From positions 17,590,917 through 17,654,916 of the forward strand of contig NC_080735.1 in NCBI RefSeq assembly GCF_019097595.1: a DNA stretch of 64,000 bases, given 5' to 3'. The notes under the pieces were generated by a model that made no database searches, was not told where the DNA came from, and saw only the letters and a program-made list of their open reading frames with translations. Positions 44,797 to 61,702 of this stretch are shown here, piece after piece. The translations under genes and the position numbers were made by a program. Each line of letters starts with the position of its first letter. Position 1 is the first letter of the stretch. Source of the stretch: Hemibagrus wyckioides (taxonomy: Eukaryota > Chordata > Actinopteri > Siluriformes > Bagridae).

Positions 44797-45250
44797 TTGA
44801 AAAATATCGGCGAGAATCAAGGGGAAGGTGTAAAAAAAAAGACAGTGGTGAGACTGGCCATGCTGTATGGTTTAGAGGCAGTGTCACTGAGGGAGAGAAA
44901 GGAGTCAGAGCTGAAAATGTTGAGGTTCTCTTTGGGAGGGACACGGTTGGACAGGATTAGGAACGAGTACATCAGAGGGACAGCTCATGTTAGACGTTTG
45001 GGGCACAAAGTTAGGGAGGCTAGATTAAGATGGTTTGGACATGTTCAGAGGAGGGAGAGTGAGTATATTAGTAGGAGAATGTTGGACATGGAGCTGCCAG
45101 GCAGGAAGCAAAGAGGAAGGCCAAAGAGGAGGTATATGGATGGAATAAATGAGGATATGAAGCTAGTGGGTGTAAGTGTTGAGGATGCAGAAGATAGGGA
45201 TAGGTGGAGAGAGATGATTCGCTGTTGAGACCCCTGAGCCGAAAGAAGTA
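44797..45250 (+). pseudogene. RTE-like LINE ORF C-terminal relic, plus strand
   Basis: IGENQGEGVKKKTVVRLAML ... RLDRIRNEYIRGTAHVRRLG ... RLRWFGHVQRRESEYISRRM ... GRPKRRYMDGINEDMKLVGV. The element ends just after the stop with a GTAGTAGTAGAAG tail. It is the same family as 25940-26483, but this copy keeps a longer open frame. Confidence 0.75.
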
Positions 45251-45906
45251 GTAGTAGAAGAAAGGTTGCATTATGTAATGTAAATTAAAGTGAAAAAAAA
45301 ATCAACCAATTAATCAATCAATCACGCTCCTAGGCTTTCGAGCTTATAGTAACTGAATTCTGGCCTGGAAACCAGCTCCATCCTGAGCTAAAACAGAGCT
45401 GCTCATCACACACCTTATCATCATCACTGCAGCAGGAGTGAGACTACAGAGAAGAAACAAGATTTTTTTCTTATTCCATCTGCATCAGATGGCTCTGAAT
45501 CATTAGAAACTACACCTGATCTTTACTGCTTTAAAGGACGAGTACTTTTACTGCACAAGTACACACAGGACAACGGGAGCAGTTCCAGTGCTTTTTGTAA
45601 GCACACTCATATACATATGTACATCATACATACATAAAATTAAGAAACAACCTAACATAAATCAATAAAATTAGGAATAGTAATTGCAAAAATACTTACA
45701 AACAAACGATTAACTCATAATATAAATCCTGAATCAAGCAAAAAATGAAAAACTCACTCCATATAATATATTTTCTTTTGTAACACACGATGAAATGGAA
45801 AAGCAGAACTTAAAAAAAAAAAACTAAATAAAAGGAAATAGATTTTAAAAAATAAAAATAAACATCGTGATGCTTCCAAATCATTTCAGCGCAGTTCAAC
45901 CCGAGT

Positions 45907-48900
45907 TCACAGCGTGTCGTCCTCCTTCTGCGGTTTGCCCTCACATCTATCAGACGGGGTCAGAGGGCCGAACCGGAGCAGGGGAAGGTCGTGGGCTCCG
46001 CCAGCCAGGCGGAGGGGTGGTGGTGGCGGAGGAGGGAGGGATCTGGAGGTACTTCCATCCTCAGTGCTTCCCGAGTTAGGATTGTTGTTGATGTCGTTGT
46101 CCGTGAAGCTGCTGCTGCAGTGGCAGTGAGGTAGGAAAGTCCCATGGTGGGAACGGCGATACATCACGACCAGCACCACCATCAGAAGAGCGATAAGGAA
46201 GCAGAGCAGGAAACAAACGGCGTACAGGAGCGTGGGGACTGAAGTCCTGCTGCAGTCTAGACACAGGGGGGAAAGAAGAGACTTGGTTTCTATAAGATTT
46301 TAATTATATGAAGAAAACATTAATAGCTAAACAAATATATTGGTGTGAAAATCTAACACCATGTACTGGAGTTAGCTATATATGGTTAAAGCTAAAAGAT
46401 TTGACTTATCAGTTTTTTTCTTTCATTAATCAGTATTCTAAGTTTTTAAGGATATTGGCTGTTCAGTTTGACTGAGCATCTGCACTACTGTGTTCCTCAC
46501 TTTGCCAGATGCTCTCGCTTTTGATGCAAAAGCCTTCAAACATTTACTGACTAAAGCTACACTCTGTATTCACATGATCAGTGGTTTTATCGCTGTGAGT
46601 CTCCAGTCGCTGTACTATGAAGTCACCAGGAGGCGTTCCGACCACTGGTCGCCATCGTATTAATGTTCATCAGTGGCTGATACAACTAGCACCCGGGATC
46701 CTTAACCTGCAATTGCTCAGGTGTATAAAATAAAGATGCAAGTCGCACTAGATAAATGCTGTAAATGTGGATGTAATGTAATCACTAAAAGCTATGGAAA
46801 GCGACAGCACATGCATCTTCTCAGGATAGAGATACAGGTACCGTCCAGGCATGTCTCTGTCCACACATGCTCTAAAAGAATCAGGACCACAGGCAAGGTG
46901 CTCTGATGTTACACTCACCCCCTGGAAAAGGTGGAGGTTCAGTTGCAAGTCTGAAGTTTTGGACCGGAAGAGATTTCCCTGTGCAGGAAAACAGAAAGAT
47001 TGAGGAAGGTTAATGATGAAGGCCTGTTTATTTGTGAATGAGCAGGGTTGCTACACACACACACACACACACACACACACCAGAAACAAGTCCTAAGGAA
47101 ACTTTTATTTACTTCACTTTTGTTCATCACTCTTGGTCTTATTATAAATCTCAGGATTTGTATTAATGATCATAGATTCATAGAAATAAATCATTATGGT
47201 GGTCTGTTTTATTTAAAAGCACATAATTCATAAATAGAAAACACTTTCCAATATTAGAAAATTAAGAAAATGCTTATTTGAAGTAAAACACTAGAATTTT
47301 CTTATTCATAGAAATATACAAAAAAATATATATACACCAATCAGGCATAACATTATGACCACCTGCCTAATATTGTGTCGGTCCCCCTTTTGCTGCCAAA
47401 ACAGCCCTGACCCTTTGAGACATGCACTCCACTAGATCCCTGAAGGTGTGCTGTGGTATCTGGCAACAAGATGTTAGCAGCAGGCCTATGGAGGTCCCAC
47501 TTCACAATTTGGAGGACTTAAAGGATACTTTTGATAGATACTGACCACTGCAGACCGGACCACAAGAGCTGCAGTTTTGGAGATGCTCTGATCCAGTGGT
47601 CTAGCCATCACAATTTGGCCCTTCGTCAAACTCCTTACGCTTGTCCATTTTTCCTGCTTCTAACATCAACTTTGAGGACAAAATGTTGACTTGCTGCCTC
47701 TAATATATCCCACCCACTAACAGGTGCCATGATGAGATGATCATCAGTCTTATTCACGGCACCTGTAAGTGGTCATAATGTTATGCTTGTTTGGTGATTA
47801 ACAGCTTTTTCCTGTTCTTTTAAGAATAATTTCTAGTTTGAACAATTTACTGGAAGATGTACTGTACCTTTTATTCTGTGAGACTGTTTAATCTTTTTGG
47901 AATTTGGCCTGTTCTCTGCAAGCTCTTCAGAAGCACCGTCAGTATCCATGGAGACTGGACCAACATCTTCAACCAGCGGAGTTGGCGGCTCTGCCATCAT
48001 GGGTTCAGATGGCCGAGTGTCCACTTGGCTGAAGTGTGTAACCTCATTTTTACTCACGTTAGCAGTTGTAGACGACAACTGTGTGAGAACCGGTTTTCTT
48101 TTTGGCGCTCTCTTTTTGGTGGACTGTGTCACTGTGGTACCACTGGACGTGGAGATGGACTGTGTGGGGTAAGTGGGAGCCAGGGTGTCATGTGGTTCAT
48201 CATCAAACATCATCGGGGAGTACTCCTCAACCGTTACCCAGTTTGGTTTTCCTGTTGGGGCTGAAAGTATCTCCTCAACGTCATCCAGAGGCAAAGCATC
48301 CTGAAAAGGTACTTTCTGGTCCTTGGCTCCGCCTCTGATCCTCCGGCTCTCTCTGAAAGATCCTGTAGTGACCGTAAGAACCTCATTCAGCTGAGGGTTG
48401 ATGCTGTGGCGGACTCCCATATCCTCATCGTCAACATTTTCCTCTAGATCATTTGAGATGCTTTTCTGTTTAGTGGTCTTCGTCACTGGGTCTTTAACTT
48501 CGGTTTTTCTCACTTTGACTCGTTCTTCCTCTGTCATGACCTCATTCAGATCTCAAGGGAGGAACAGAGGTCTAAGTAAGTACATGAACATTAAATTTGG
48601 ATTAAACGGTCAGTAGTTCCTTCAGTCGTGAATGAAACGTCTCGCCCATCTAACCTCAGTCTGAAGTAAACAAACCTGTTCATCTCACCACCAGTGATGC
48701 CAACACAATATCCACAAATCAAACACTTCTCAATACATCAGTGGTGATTTACGTAAAATAGTCTACATGATATGGACATTTTGTTTTTACAACAGCCTTA
48801 AAGGAAATGTACTATTTTTTAAAATCAATTTCTTATTATTTTTTAAATACCTATAAAAGTTATCTATAACAATTAAATAAAAAAAAGGGCCACAGAATTA

Positions 48901-50685
48901 ATTGGGATAAAATTATCTAATCTTAACCCATCCAGACACAACCAGCTCCATTCATAAACTAAAGCGTTCTGTTGTGTTTTATTATGGTCTAAACTGTACA
49001 GTTCCTAGTCTTTAACTAGATAACTGCAAATGTGGATCTTTCGGATTTTTGGACTGCAAAAGTTGGGATCATGGGGATCAAGATCTGATATAATCATGTG
49101 GTGCTTTCTGGGAATAAATATCTTTGGGTTGTGTGAGGATCTGATTACTTAAGAGCAATCTAGGATAAAATGGAAAAATAAAATAAACAAGAAACATTTA
49201 CTAAATGCATCGTGGAGTTCCGTAAGAATCCCCACCCATATTCCCAAAATTCACCTCACAGATATGGACAACGCTGTGCATAAATCCAGCAGCATGAACA
49301 TTATAACAAACAGCAACCCCAAACAATAAGACCACATCCTTACCTGGAGTTCCTGGCAGCCCAAAGGCCTGATACAACCCGTAAAACCCGCGGTGTGGCA
49401 GGTACGGGTTTGAGCGGATGAGCTGCACCACATGCACCGTGTTTGAGATGGACGTGTAAATGCTGCTCCTCCAGCAGCGCTCCAGGATGCGGTTCTCACC
49501 GACCGACACTGGGGACTCGTCCAGGTGGATCTGATCGGTCTTCAGGTGGCACACGTGCTCCGGTGTCAGGTCCTCGAGGTAGATCTGAACACGTTTCCCA
49601 GGCTGCACCTGGATGGTCCAGTTGCACCAGAGCGCAGGGTTCGAGCAAAGGTAGTCGGGGGAGAAGAATTCGCCTCTGTCGCCGTGAAGGACCTGGTGGC
49701 AGCTTCGCAAGGCGTAGAAGGCATTTTGCTGCGGTGATCCTTTCACACACACACACACACACACACACCCCAGGGGAAGAGGAATATGCAAGAGTGTACA
49801 AATCCTATATTTTCAACCAGTCCTTTTCTTTCTAGAATACTTCGTTGGTATCTGTTTATACAGTTGTGTGCAAATGTTTGCATACCCTTGAATAGTACAA
49901 AAATAATCATTTAGAACAAAACATTTAATGTCCGTTCAGATAATTGTCTTAAATAACAATTATATTGAAAAGAGTCCCAAGGGAAGTTGTTAAAAAGTCC
50001 AAAATAAAACCCCAAAAGTTAACAGATTTATATTTATTATGTTATGATGTTATGTTATCATTAAACAGCTTTTGGATAATCTCAGTCATAATGTCCTTTT
50101 ATTTATTAGTATATAAATAGCAAAACAGTGGTGTCTTTTATTAATTCTTTTTTTAAAAGTCAACAGGAGATGAACAATTGTGCAATTAGATCATTTTAAA
50201 TAAATATTCTCTAAGAAAGAAAGAAAGAAAGAAAGAAAGACTAAACTACTAGAACCAGAGAACACCACTAAAAAAATAGAAAATAAAAATAAATAATTTG
50301 AAATAAATAAATTATATATAAAATGTTTGTCACTTTCTGTTTCAAAATAAAAACAAAAACAGAATTCATATACAGCTTACCTTTTATCCAAAACCTAGTT
50401 CAATCACAGTGCATAAAGTAAAAGCAGAAATTCATAACTGTTATTAAATGTATTCCATATAAAGGTATTTTTTTACCTGCAGACATGGGGGCATCGTGTT
50501 CGTTTCTCTAAATAAATAAAAACAGACATAAATTTGTGAGCAGATTTAAGAGTAATCCATGTATTTATCCCACTACAATCCAGTGTAGATCCTCTGCAGA
50601 AATTTACCGTTTGGCATTTCACCACAGCCTCAATGTGGATCATTATCAGGGCGCAGAGTTTACACAACAATCCGCGTCGATTCAT
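45907..50685 (-). CDS. Single-pass membrane protein with one CUB domain
   Basis: Exons in transcript order are 50685-50608, 50507-50477 (31 nt), 49739-49344, 48551-47868, 46978-46919 and 46256-45907. All junction phases agree and give 532 residues. The N-terminus [20 protein letters not shown] is a signal peptide. A CUB-type module spans about 43-160 ([43 protein letters not shown]). A 230-residue Ser/Thr/Glu-rich stalk follows (170-396), then a transmembrane helix (about 424-447) with stop-transfer MYRRSHH. The cytoplasmic tail has CHC, a PPPPPPP run and an acidic C-terminus. CUB domains bind extracellular proteins, which suggests a receptor or adhesion role. I do not recognise the orthologue. 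The upstream in-frame ATG at 50790 was not chosen because it would displace the signal peptide. Confidence 0.8.
46640..46790 (+). repeat. SINE 3' part in the CUB gene intron
   Basis: CGACCACTGGTCGCCA, GGATCCTTAACCTGCAATTG and AGGTGTATAAAATAAAGATG with AAATGCTGTAAATGTGGATG correspond to the SINE copy at 35060-35210. Confidence 0.55.
47336..47790 (-). mobile_element. Internally deleted Tc1-like transposon (family A), minus orientation
   Basis: It has both terminal repeats (CAATCAGGCATAACATTATG and CATAATGTTATGCTTGTTTG) and the minus-strand transposase start near 47570-47680. It contains a GTTAGCAGCAGGCCTATGGA region in place of the catalytic core. It lies in the intron between the CUB gene exons 47868-48551 and 46919-46978. 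Confidence 0.8.
49855..50110. mobile_element. Tc1-like end relic (family D)
   Basis: CAGTTGTGTGCAAATGTTTGCATACCC-like sequence at 49860 is the usual end of another teleost Tc1 family. The body behind it is AT-rich and non-coding. It lies in the CUB gene intron between the microexon and the CUB exon. Confidence 0.5.
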
Positions 50686-50689
50686 TTCT

Positions 50690-54903
<4,214 letters not shown>

Positions 54904-56118
54904 CTAGCAGCTCAGCTCTGGGTCACTAATCCAACTCCAGATTTTAATCATTTCCTGCGGACTCCTGGGATGCACCAGCATTAAGGTCTGGTAAATGCAG
55001 GCACTCTCTCTGTACTTTTCCTCTATGTTGAAAGTCCTAAATCCCTGGTGCTTCTCTGGCACGAGACCAAGCTTCTGCAGGCACATGCCGGTGTAGACGT
55101 CATCGATGGGAAAGAGAGAGACATGCTGAGAGATGTTTCTCAACCGGATCCCCACATCAGAAGAGTAAAGGAAGCCTCCGCCGCCCGCATACGGCGGATA
55201 ACCTCCTACAAAGAAACTCTCAGGGATGTAGTACTTCAGATTCTTGTCCCGGTGCGGCCCGGCGTTACTGATCACGTCTCCGACAAATAAATCTCGTGTC
55301 TTCGATTTTGGGAGTCCATCGAGGAAATTCACGATGTTTCGGGTGTTCACGAAGACGTCGTCATCACCCTTGAAGATGAACCGGGCAGAGGGGCAGCGCT
55401 CGGCCATCCACTCGAGGAACAGCACTTCCTTCAGTGTGAGGTTGAAGAACGAGTCGCGATAGTCCCACTGAAGCAGGTCGCCGTTCATCGACGCCTCATA
55501 ACGAAGCATCCCCGAAACGTTTGGGAAGAAATCACTTCCTGTTGTCTTGCCCAGGAGGAAGACGGTGGCCACGCTGCGGTTGGCCAGGATCCCAGCACGT
55601 CCCCAGGACTCCCGGATAGCTTGACGCCGTTCAAAATGAGGTGTCAGTGACTTTACAGCAAGCAGCAGGAAAGGCTTTTCAGAACACACACCCGGAGCGT
55701 CTATTAGCAACGGGTACGACCGACATTTCATATACAGCAGGAAATCTTTGAAGCGCTGAGGCAGGGAGGTGTAATCCTTAATCTGTGCGGTTATATTAAA
55801 GTCTGGCTCGCAGTGCTCCGCCTTGGTGGTGGAGTTCGGCCGAGTGGAGTTCTGCGTCCTCTTTGTGTGGGACACGCTGGTGGTGGTAGCAGTGCTGGAA
55901 ATGATTAGCGGGTTGAAAATGTAGTCAAGATGCTGCTGATTGCGGTTCCAAAAGGCTTTGCTGATTTCAGGCTTTTTCCAGAATTGCTCAGATGGTATGC
56001 GGGGCTTGGTGGAGTCCCATTTGCTATAACTCCGTGAAACCTCTACCAGAATGTAAATCAGGAAGTTGACCATCATCATCACTCCGAGGAGCTTGGTCTT
56101 ATTCCGGCTGGCATGCAT
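54904..56118 (-). CDS. b3gnt2: B3GNT2-like beta-1,3-N-acetylglucosaminyltransferase
   Basis: A Golgi type II membrane enzyme of glycosyltransferase family 31 that adds beta-1,3-GlcNAc to galactose, initiating or extending poly-N-acetyllactosamine. The single coding exon gives 404 residues (human B3GNT2 has 397). There is a short cytoplasmic tail, then a signal-anchor at about 10-28 (LLGVMMMVNFLIYILVEV), then a stem with N-glycosylation sequons to about 105. The catalytic domain has RRQAIRESWG (164-173), the metal-binding DDD (252-254, in FKGDDDVFVNT), YIPESFFVGGYPPYAGGGGF and DDVYTGMCLQKLGLVPEKH. The last residue is Cys, as in human. An acceptor (TTTTCCCAG) lies just upstream of the ATG, so the 5' UTR is split and the promoter is further right. 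Teleosts may have two paralogues; I cannot say which this is. Confidence 0.92.
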   Translation of the reverse strand: MHASRNKTKLLGVMMMVNFLIYILVEVSRSYSKWDSTKPRIPSEQFWKKPEISKAFWNRNQQHLDYIFNPLIISSTATTTSVSHTKRTQNSTRPNSTTKAEHCEPDFNITAQIKDYTSLPQRFKDFLLYMKCRSYPLLIDAPGVCSEKPFLLLAVKSLTPHFERRQAIRESWGRAGILANRSVATVFLLGKTTGSDFFPNVSGMLRYEASMNGDLLQWDYRDSFFNLTLKEVLFLEWMAERCPSARFIFKGDDDVFVNTRNIVNFLDGLPKSKTRDLFVGDVISNAGPHRDKNLKYYIPESFFVGGYPPYAGGGGFLYSSDVGIRLRNISQHVSLFPIDDVYTGMCLQKLGLVPEKHQGFRTFNIEEKYRESACIYQTLMLVHPRSPQEMIKIWSWISDPELSC

Positions 56119-56397
56119 CTTGGGTATTCGCTTTCTACCTGGGAAAACGAAAACATTTTGATAAAAATGTTATCACCACATAGCAGTATGGATACGTCTT
56201 CTCAAAACATTCTGTTTAAAGTGTAGTGACTTTGCAAAGACTTTAAACATTTAAACACCTCGCCTCATGTCCCTCACAGATCAGCTGACCTCCGTCAAAC
56301 GTTCCCTGACCTGAGATTCAGGGCAGATTTCAGACCAATTGGACAGTCAGCAAGCAAGTGGATTTGGTTTGATTTCTCGACAACTGTGTTGTGATGG

Positions 56398-56610
56398 TCT
56401 GTGGAGGCTCAAATGGTTAAAGCTCTGGGTTGTTGATCAGAAGGGGTTCAAACCCCAGCACTACCCAGATGGCACTGTTGGGTCCTTGAACAAGGCCCTT
56501 AACGCTTTCTACTCCAGGGACACTATCATGTCTCCAACCCCAACTTTCTAGGCAGGGATAGTAATGCTGTAATGTGTATGCGACAAATAAAGCCTTCTTT
56601 TTTTTTTTTT
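56398..56610 (-). repeat. SINE-like dispersed repeat (family S1), inverted
   Basis: GGTTAAAGCTCTGGGTTGTT, GGGGTTCAAACCCCAGCACT, CTTGAACAAGGCCCTTAACG and GTATGCGACAAATAAAG occur in the inverse arrangement of the copies at 9555-9789 and 20530-20737, ending in a poly-T. Confidence 0.6.
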
Positions 56611-57837
56611 ATATTTACACCTCATTCTACGATTTCATCAGCATAATGTCCATGATGAAACGAGATTTCACTTCCTTAAAGTACAAAACAGCATTTCTGG
56701 GAAATCTTAGCGCAAAATGAATAGCCTCATTATGAATTTACTGTACTTGTACCTTTGCTGTATTAGTCCTACACTAGCTCTGATGAGACAGTGTTTTGGC
56801 TTTATGGTATTAGACCGTCGCCGTTTATATAACACATTGAGAAAGATATTTTTCTCAACAGAGATTACAAAGTACTTTTTTAAATCTCTCTTGATAAGAT
56901 GTTTAAGACGTAAATAGCTCACACTATATTATCTTGCTCAAATAAAGTCAAAAACCCAGACGTTTCTGGAATCTACATTTTACGGCACAGCAAAAGAAAT
57001 TCAATTTTGTTCTTTGACGCTTCATTTAAACAATATAAAATATTTGATGGCATTCATTTTTGAGAGAAACCGCTGCAACAAACAAAGCAAAACATGACTC
57101 TGGTTTTCAAGGTCATAAAAACACCATCAGACCACAGAGAGAGATAAGACTGATGTTATCAGAGGTTTTGTTCTTGACGTTGCTGGCTTTACTCACAGCT
57201 GGAGAAGGAGCATGGCGTCCCAACGCTGAGCTCCATGAGTGAGCCTGAGATTCTCCACTCGGACCCTGAGCGCTGGTCGAGTTCGTGCCTGAAGGGATAC
57301 GGGACGACCGGCTGCATATCATCTGTTACACTCCTGATCTCTCGTTCTTTTCTTCCTTCACTTTAAACTCTCCATGCTGTTATCTAGCTCTTGCTCTGTA
57401 ATCACCTAATCTGTCTCCTGGCCTTGGTGCTGACATTTTGCTCGTCTCTCTCGGCCTCTCGTACGACTTTCCTCTCTCTATCTCCCCGTCTCTATCTCGC
57501 AGCAGAACGGTGTCATGTGTCCCTGATACTTCTGGCCTCATGATACCAATTATAGGTTTGCATGCAGTGACTCAGATTCACACACAAAGAGACACAGAGA
57601 AAGCCATAAACGTCATAAGAGCCACAGACAACACTCTTTAATTTAATTATGGAGTTTTTTCTTTACAATTTCTTACAGTATACCTGCTACTGGCACTTAA
57701 ACCTTTTATTTACTACTTAGTACATGGAATTTCATTTGTATCTTATTTCAATTTTCTTAGTTTACCGAAATCTATGTTGCACTGTGTGCTAACTGTGCTG
57801 CTGCAACAAAATTTCTTTTAGGGATCAGCAAAACACT

Positions 57838-58194
57838 CTTCCTATCTATCTGCCTATCTACCAACCTACATATCTAACTACCTATCCATCTTCCTACCTA
57901 CCTACCCACCCATCTGCCTATCTACCTACCTACCTTACTACCCATCTTCCTACTTACCTACCCATCTGCCTATCTACCTACCTACCTACCTACCTACCCA
58001 CCCATCTGCCTATCTACCTACCTACCTTACTACCCATCTTCCTACTTACCTACCCATCTGCCTATCTACCTACCTACCTACCCACCCATCTGCCTATCTA
58101 CCTACCTACCTTACTACCCATCTTCCTACTTACCTACCCATCTGCCTATCTACCTACCTACCTACCCACCCATCTGCATATCTATCTATCTGCA

Positions 58195-58256
<62 letters not shown>

Positions 58257-58658
58257 CCTTACTACCCATCTTCCTACCTACCTACCTACCTTACTACCCA
58301 TCTTCCTACTTACCTACCCATCTGCCTATCTACCTACCTACCCACCTTACTACCCATCTTCCTACTTACCTACCCATCTGCCTATCTACCTACCTACCCA
58401 CCTTCCTACTTACCTACCCATCTGCCTATCTACCTACCTACCTTACTACCCATCTTCCTACTTACCTACCCATCTGCCTATCTACCTACCTACCTACCCA
58501 CCCACCTGCCTATCTACCTACCTACCTTACTACCCATCTTCCTACTTACCTACCCATCTGCCTATCTACCTACCTACCTACCCACCCATCTGCATATCTA
58601 TCTATCTGCATATCTATCTATCTATCTATCTATCTGCATATCTATCTATCTATCTGCA

Positions 58659-58727
<69 letters not shown>

Positions 58728-58970
58728 GCATATCTATCTATCTACCTTACTACCCATCTTCCTACTTACCTACCCATCTGCCTATCTACCTACCCATCTG
58801 CCTATCTACCTACCTACCTTACTACCCATCTTCCTACTTACCTACCCATCTGCCTATCTACCTACCTACCTACCCACCCACCTGCCTATCTACCTACCTA
58901 CCTTACTACCCATCTTCCTACTTACCTACCCATCTGCCTATCTACCTACCTACCTACCCACCCATCTGCA

Positions 58971-59048
<78 letters not shown>

Positions 59049-59558
59049 CCTTACTACCCATCTTCCTACCTACCTACCTACCTTACTACCCATCTTCCTA
59101 CTTACCTACCCATCTGCCTATCTACCTACCTTACTACCCATCTTCCTACTTACCTACCCATCTGCCTATCTACCTACCTACCCACCTTCCTACTTACCTA
59201 CCCATCTGCCTATCTACCTACCTTACTACCCATCTTCCTACTTACCTACCCATCTGCCTATCTACCTACCTACCTACCCACCCATCTGCCTATCTACCTA
59301 CCTACCTTACTACCCATCTTCCTACTTACCTACCCATCTGCCTATCTACCTACCTACCCACCTTCCTACTTACCTACCCATCTGCCTATCTACCTACCTA
59401 CCTACCTTACTACCCATCTTCCTACTTACCTACCCATCTGCCTATCTACCTACCTACCTACCCACCCACCTGCCTATCTACCTACCTACCTTACTACCCA
59501 TCTTCCTACTTACCTACCCATCTGCCTATCTACCTACCTACCTACCCACCCATCTGCA

Positions 59559-59592
<34 letters not shown>

Positions 59593-60238
59593 CCTTACTA
59601 CCCATCTTCCTACCTACCTACCTACCTTACTACCCATCTTCCTACTTACCTACCCATCTGCCTATCTACCTACCTACCCACCTTACTACCCATCTACCTA
59701 CCTACCCACCCATCTGCCTATCTACCTACCTACCCACCCATCTGCCTATCTACCTACCTACCTTACTACCCATCTTCCTACTTACCTACCCATCTGCCTA
59801 TCTACCTACCTACCTACCCACCCACCTGCCTATCTACCTACCTACCTTACTACCCATCTTCCTACTTATCTACCCATCTGCCTATCTACCTACCTACCTA
59901 CCCACCCACCCATCTGCATATCTATCTATCTGCATATCTATCTATCTATCTGCATATCTATCTATCTATCTGCATATCTATCTATCTATCTATCTATCTA
60001 CCTTACTACCCATCTTCCTACCTACCTACCTACCTTACTACCCATCTTCCTACTTACCTACCCATCTGCCTATCTACCTACCTACCTACCCACCCACCTG
60101 CCTATCTACCTACCTACCTTACTACCCATCTTCCTACTTATCTACCCATCTGCCTATCTACCTACCTACCTACCCACCCACCCATCTGCATATCTATCTA
60201 TCTGCATATCTATCTATCTATCTATCTATCTATCTGCA

Positions 60239-60300
<62 letters not shown>

Positions 60301-60650
60301 CCTTACTACCCATCTTCCTACCTACCTACCTACCTTACTACCCATCTTCCTACTTACCTACCCATCTGCCTATCTACCTACCTACCCACCTTCCTACTTA
60401 CCTACCCATCTGCCTATCTACCTACCTACCCACCCATCTGCCTATCTACCTACCTACCTTACTACCCATCTTCCTACTTACCTACCCATCTGCCTATCTA
60501 CCTACCTACCTACCCACCCACCTGCCTATCTACCTACCTACCTTACTACCCATCTTCCTACTTACCTACCCATCTGCCTATCTACCTACCTACCTACCCA
60601 CCCATCTGCATATCTATCTATCTGCATATCTATCTATCTATCTATCTGCA

Positions 60651-60688
<38 letters not shown>

Positions 60689-60752
60689 CCTTACTACCCA
60701 TCTTCCTACTTACCTACCCATCTGCCTATCTACCTATCTATCTATCTAGATG
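57838..60752 (+). repeat. 2.9-kb hierarchical tetranucleotide array
   Basis: The array is built almost wholly of CTAC, CTAT, CCAC, CATC, CTGC and TTAC-type tetramers. A block beginning TTACTACCCATCTTCCTACT recurs at spacings of mostly about 84-92 bp (for example near 57935, 58027 and 58111). At a second level, longer (TATC)n blocks with TGCATATC breaks occur, followed by a variant TTCCTACCTACCTACCTTAC block near 58260, 59050, 59593, 60003 and 60303. No coding content. Confidence 0.95.
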
Positions 60753-60961
60753 GATAGCTAGCTAGCTAACTCAACTGGTTAAGCAGTTACTGTTTAATTG
60801 TATTTTTCATGTGTTTAAGCTTTTCTATGAATTTATCACCCCTAGTAAACCAGATAAAACAGAAATTCTTAATTCTTAAAGTTCTGAGTGTCTACTTTCA
60901 TATGAGCTTCATATCAACCTCCACTGTGGAGTGAGACTTGATAAAGACCATCAACATGGAC

Positions 60962-60995
<34 letters not shown>

Positions 60996-61402
60996 CTAAT
61001 CCTATTTTTTGACCTTCTGGTTCACAAAGTTTAATATAAGGGTGTGATTAGTCACCTTTCTTTTACAAAAACATCCAGTCACTTTAAGCATTCCATCAGC
61101 CTTCTCTCTGCACTTACAGCTCATTTCCCTTTCCTGTGCTTTCACACACACTCTTATTGGTCTGTAAGTACAGAAACAGGACTTGAGTAACAGAAACACA
61201 TCATGTAATTGTGACATGATGAACATAAACCATCGCTGCATCCAAAATTGCTGAACCTGCTTCATATTTCCCCACAAAAAACGCTTTTTGTGCCAAGTTT
61301 ATAGGCGAAATGGTGAAATCATAAGCCGAGGATTCTTTCTTTAAACTCCTTCCAGTGAAGACACATACGTAAAGACTTTCTACAAGAGCTGTACTCATGC
61401 TC

Positions 61403-61433
<31 letters not shown>

Positions 61434-61581
61434 CAAGGTCTGGGCTGAACGCCTGATCTGACGAGGTCACAAAAATACAATGATTGCAAAAATCCTCAGA
61501 AGGTTGCTGAATTTTTCACAAAATTCTACAGGGAGTGATTTACTGAGTTAGTGAGAGGGGCCTGATTATTGCAGGGGAGCA

Positions 61582-61702
61582 GAAAGAGAGAGAGAGAGAG
61601 AAAGAGAGAAAGAAAGAAAGAGAGAAAGAGAGAAAGAGAGAAAGAGAAAGAGAGAAAGAGAGAAAGAGAGAAAGAGAGAAAGAAAGAAAGAAAGAAAGAA
61701 AG
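61582..61702 (+). repeat. (GAGA)n/(GAAA)n microsatellite
   Basis: An imperfect purine tract of GA and GAAA units of about 120 bases. The minus-strand Ser/Leu/Phe frames over it are artefacts. Confidence 0.95.

Noticed and set aside
47857..48616. Several plus-strand frames of 70-135 residues
   Set aside because: They are antisense shadows of the 684-nt stalk exon of the CUB-domain gene.
49443..49835. Plus-strand 130-residue frame and minus-strand 101-residue frame
   Set aside because: Both overlap the CUB exon in the wrong frame; only the chosen frame gives the CUB pattern and consistent splice phases.
55048..55462. Plus-strand frames over the glycosyltransferase exon
   Set aside because: They are shadows of the well-supported minus-strand coding exon.
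57060..57242. 60-residue frame containing LFLTLLALLTAGEGAW, resembling a signal peptide
   Set aside because: Short, with a stop soon after and no continuing exon; hydrophobic stretches of this length arise by chance.
57838..60752. Regular repeat-and-spacer look of a CRISPR array
   Set aside because: The units are simple tetramers with no unique spacers, and the host is a vertebrate.
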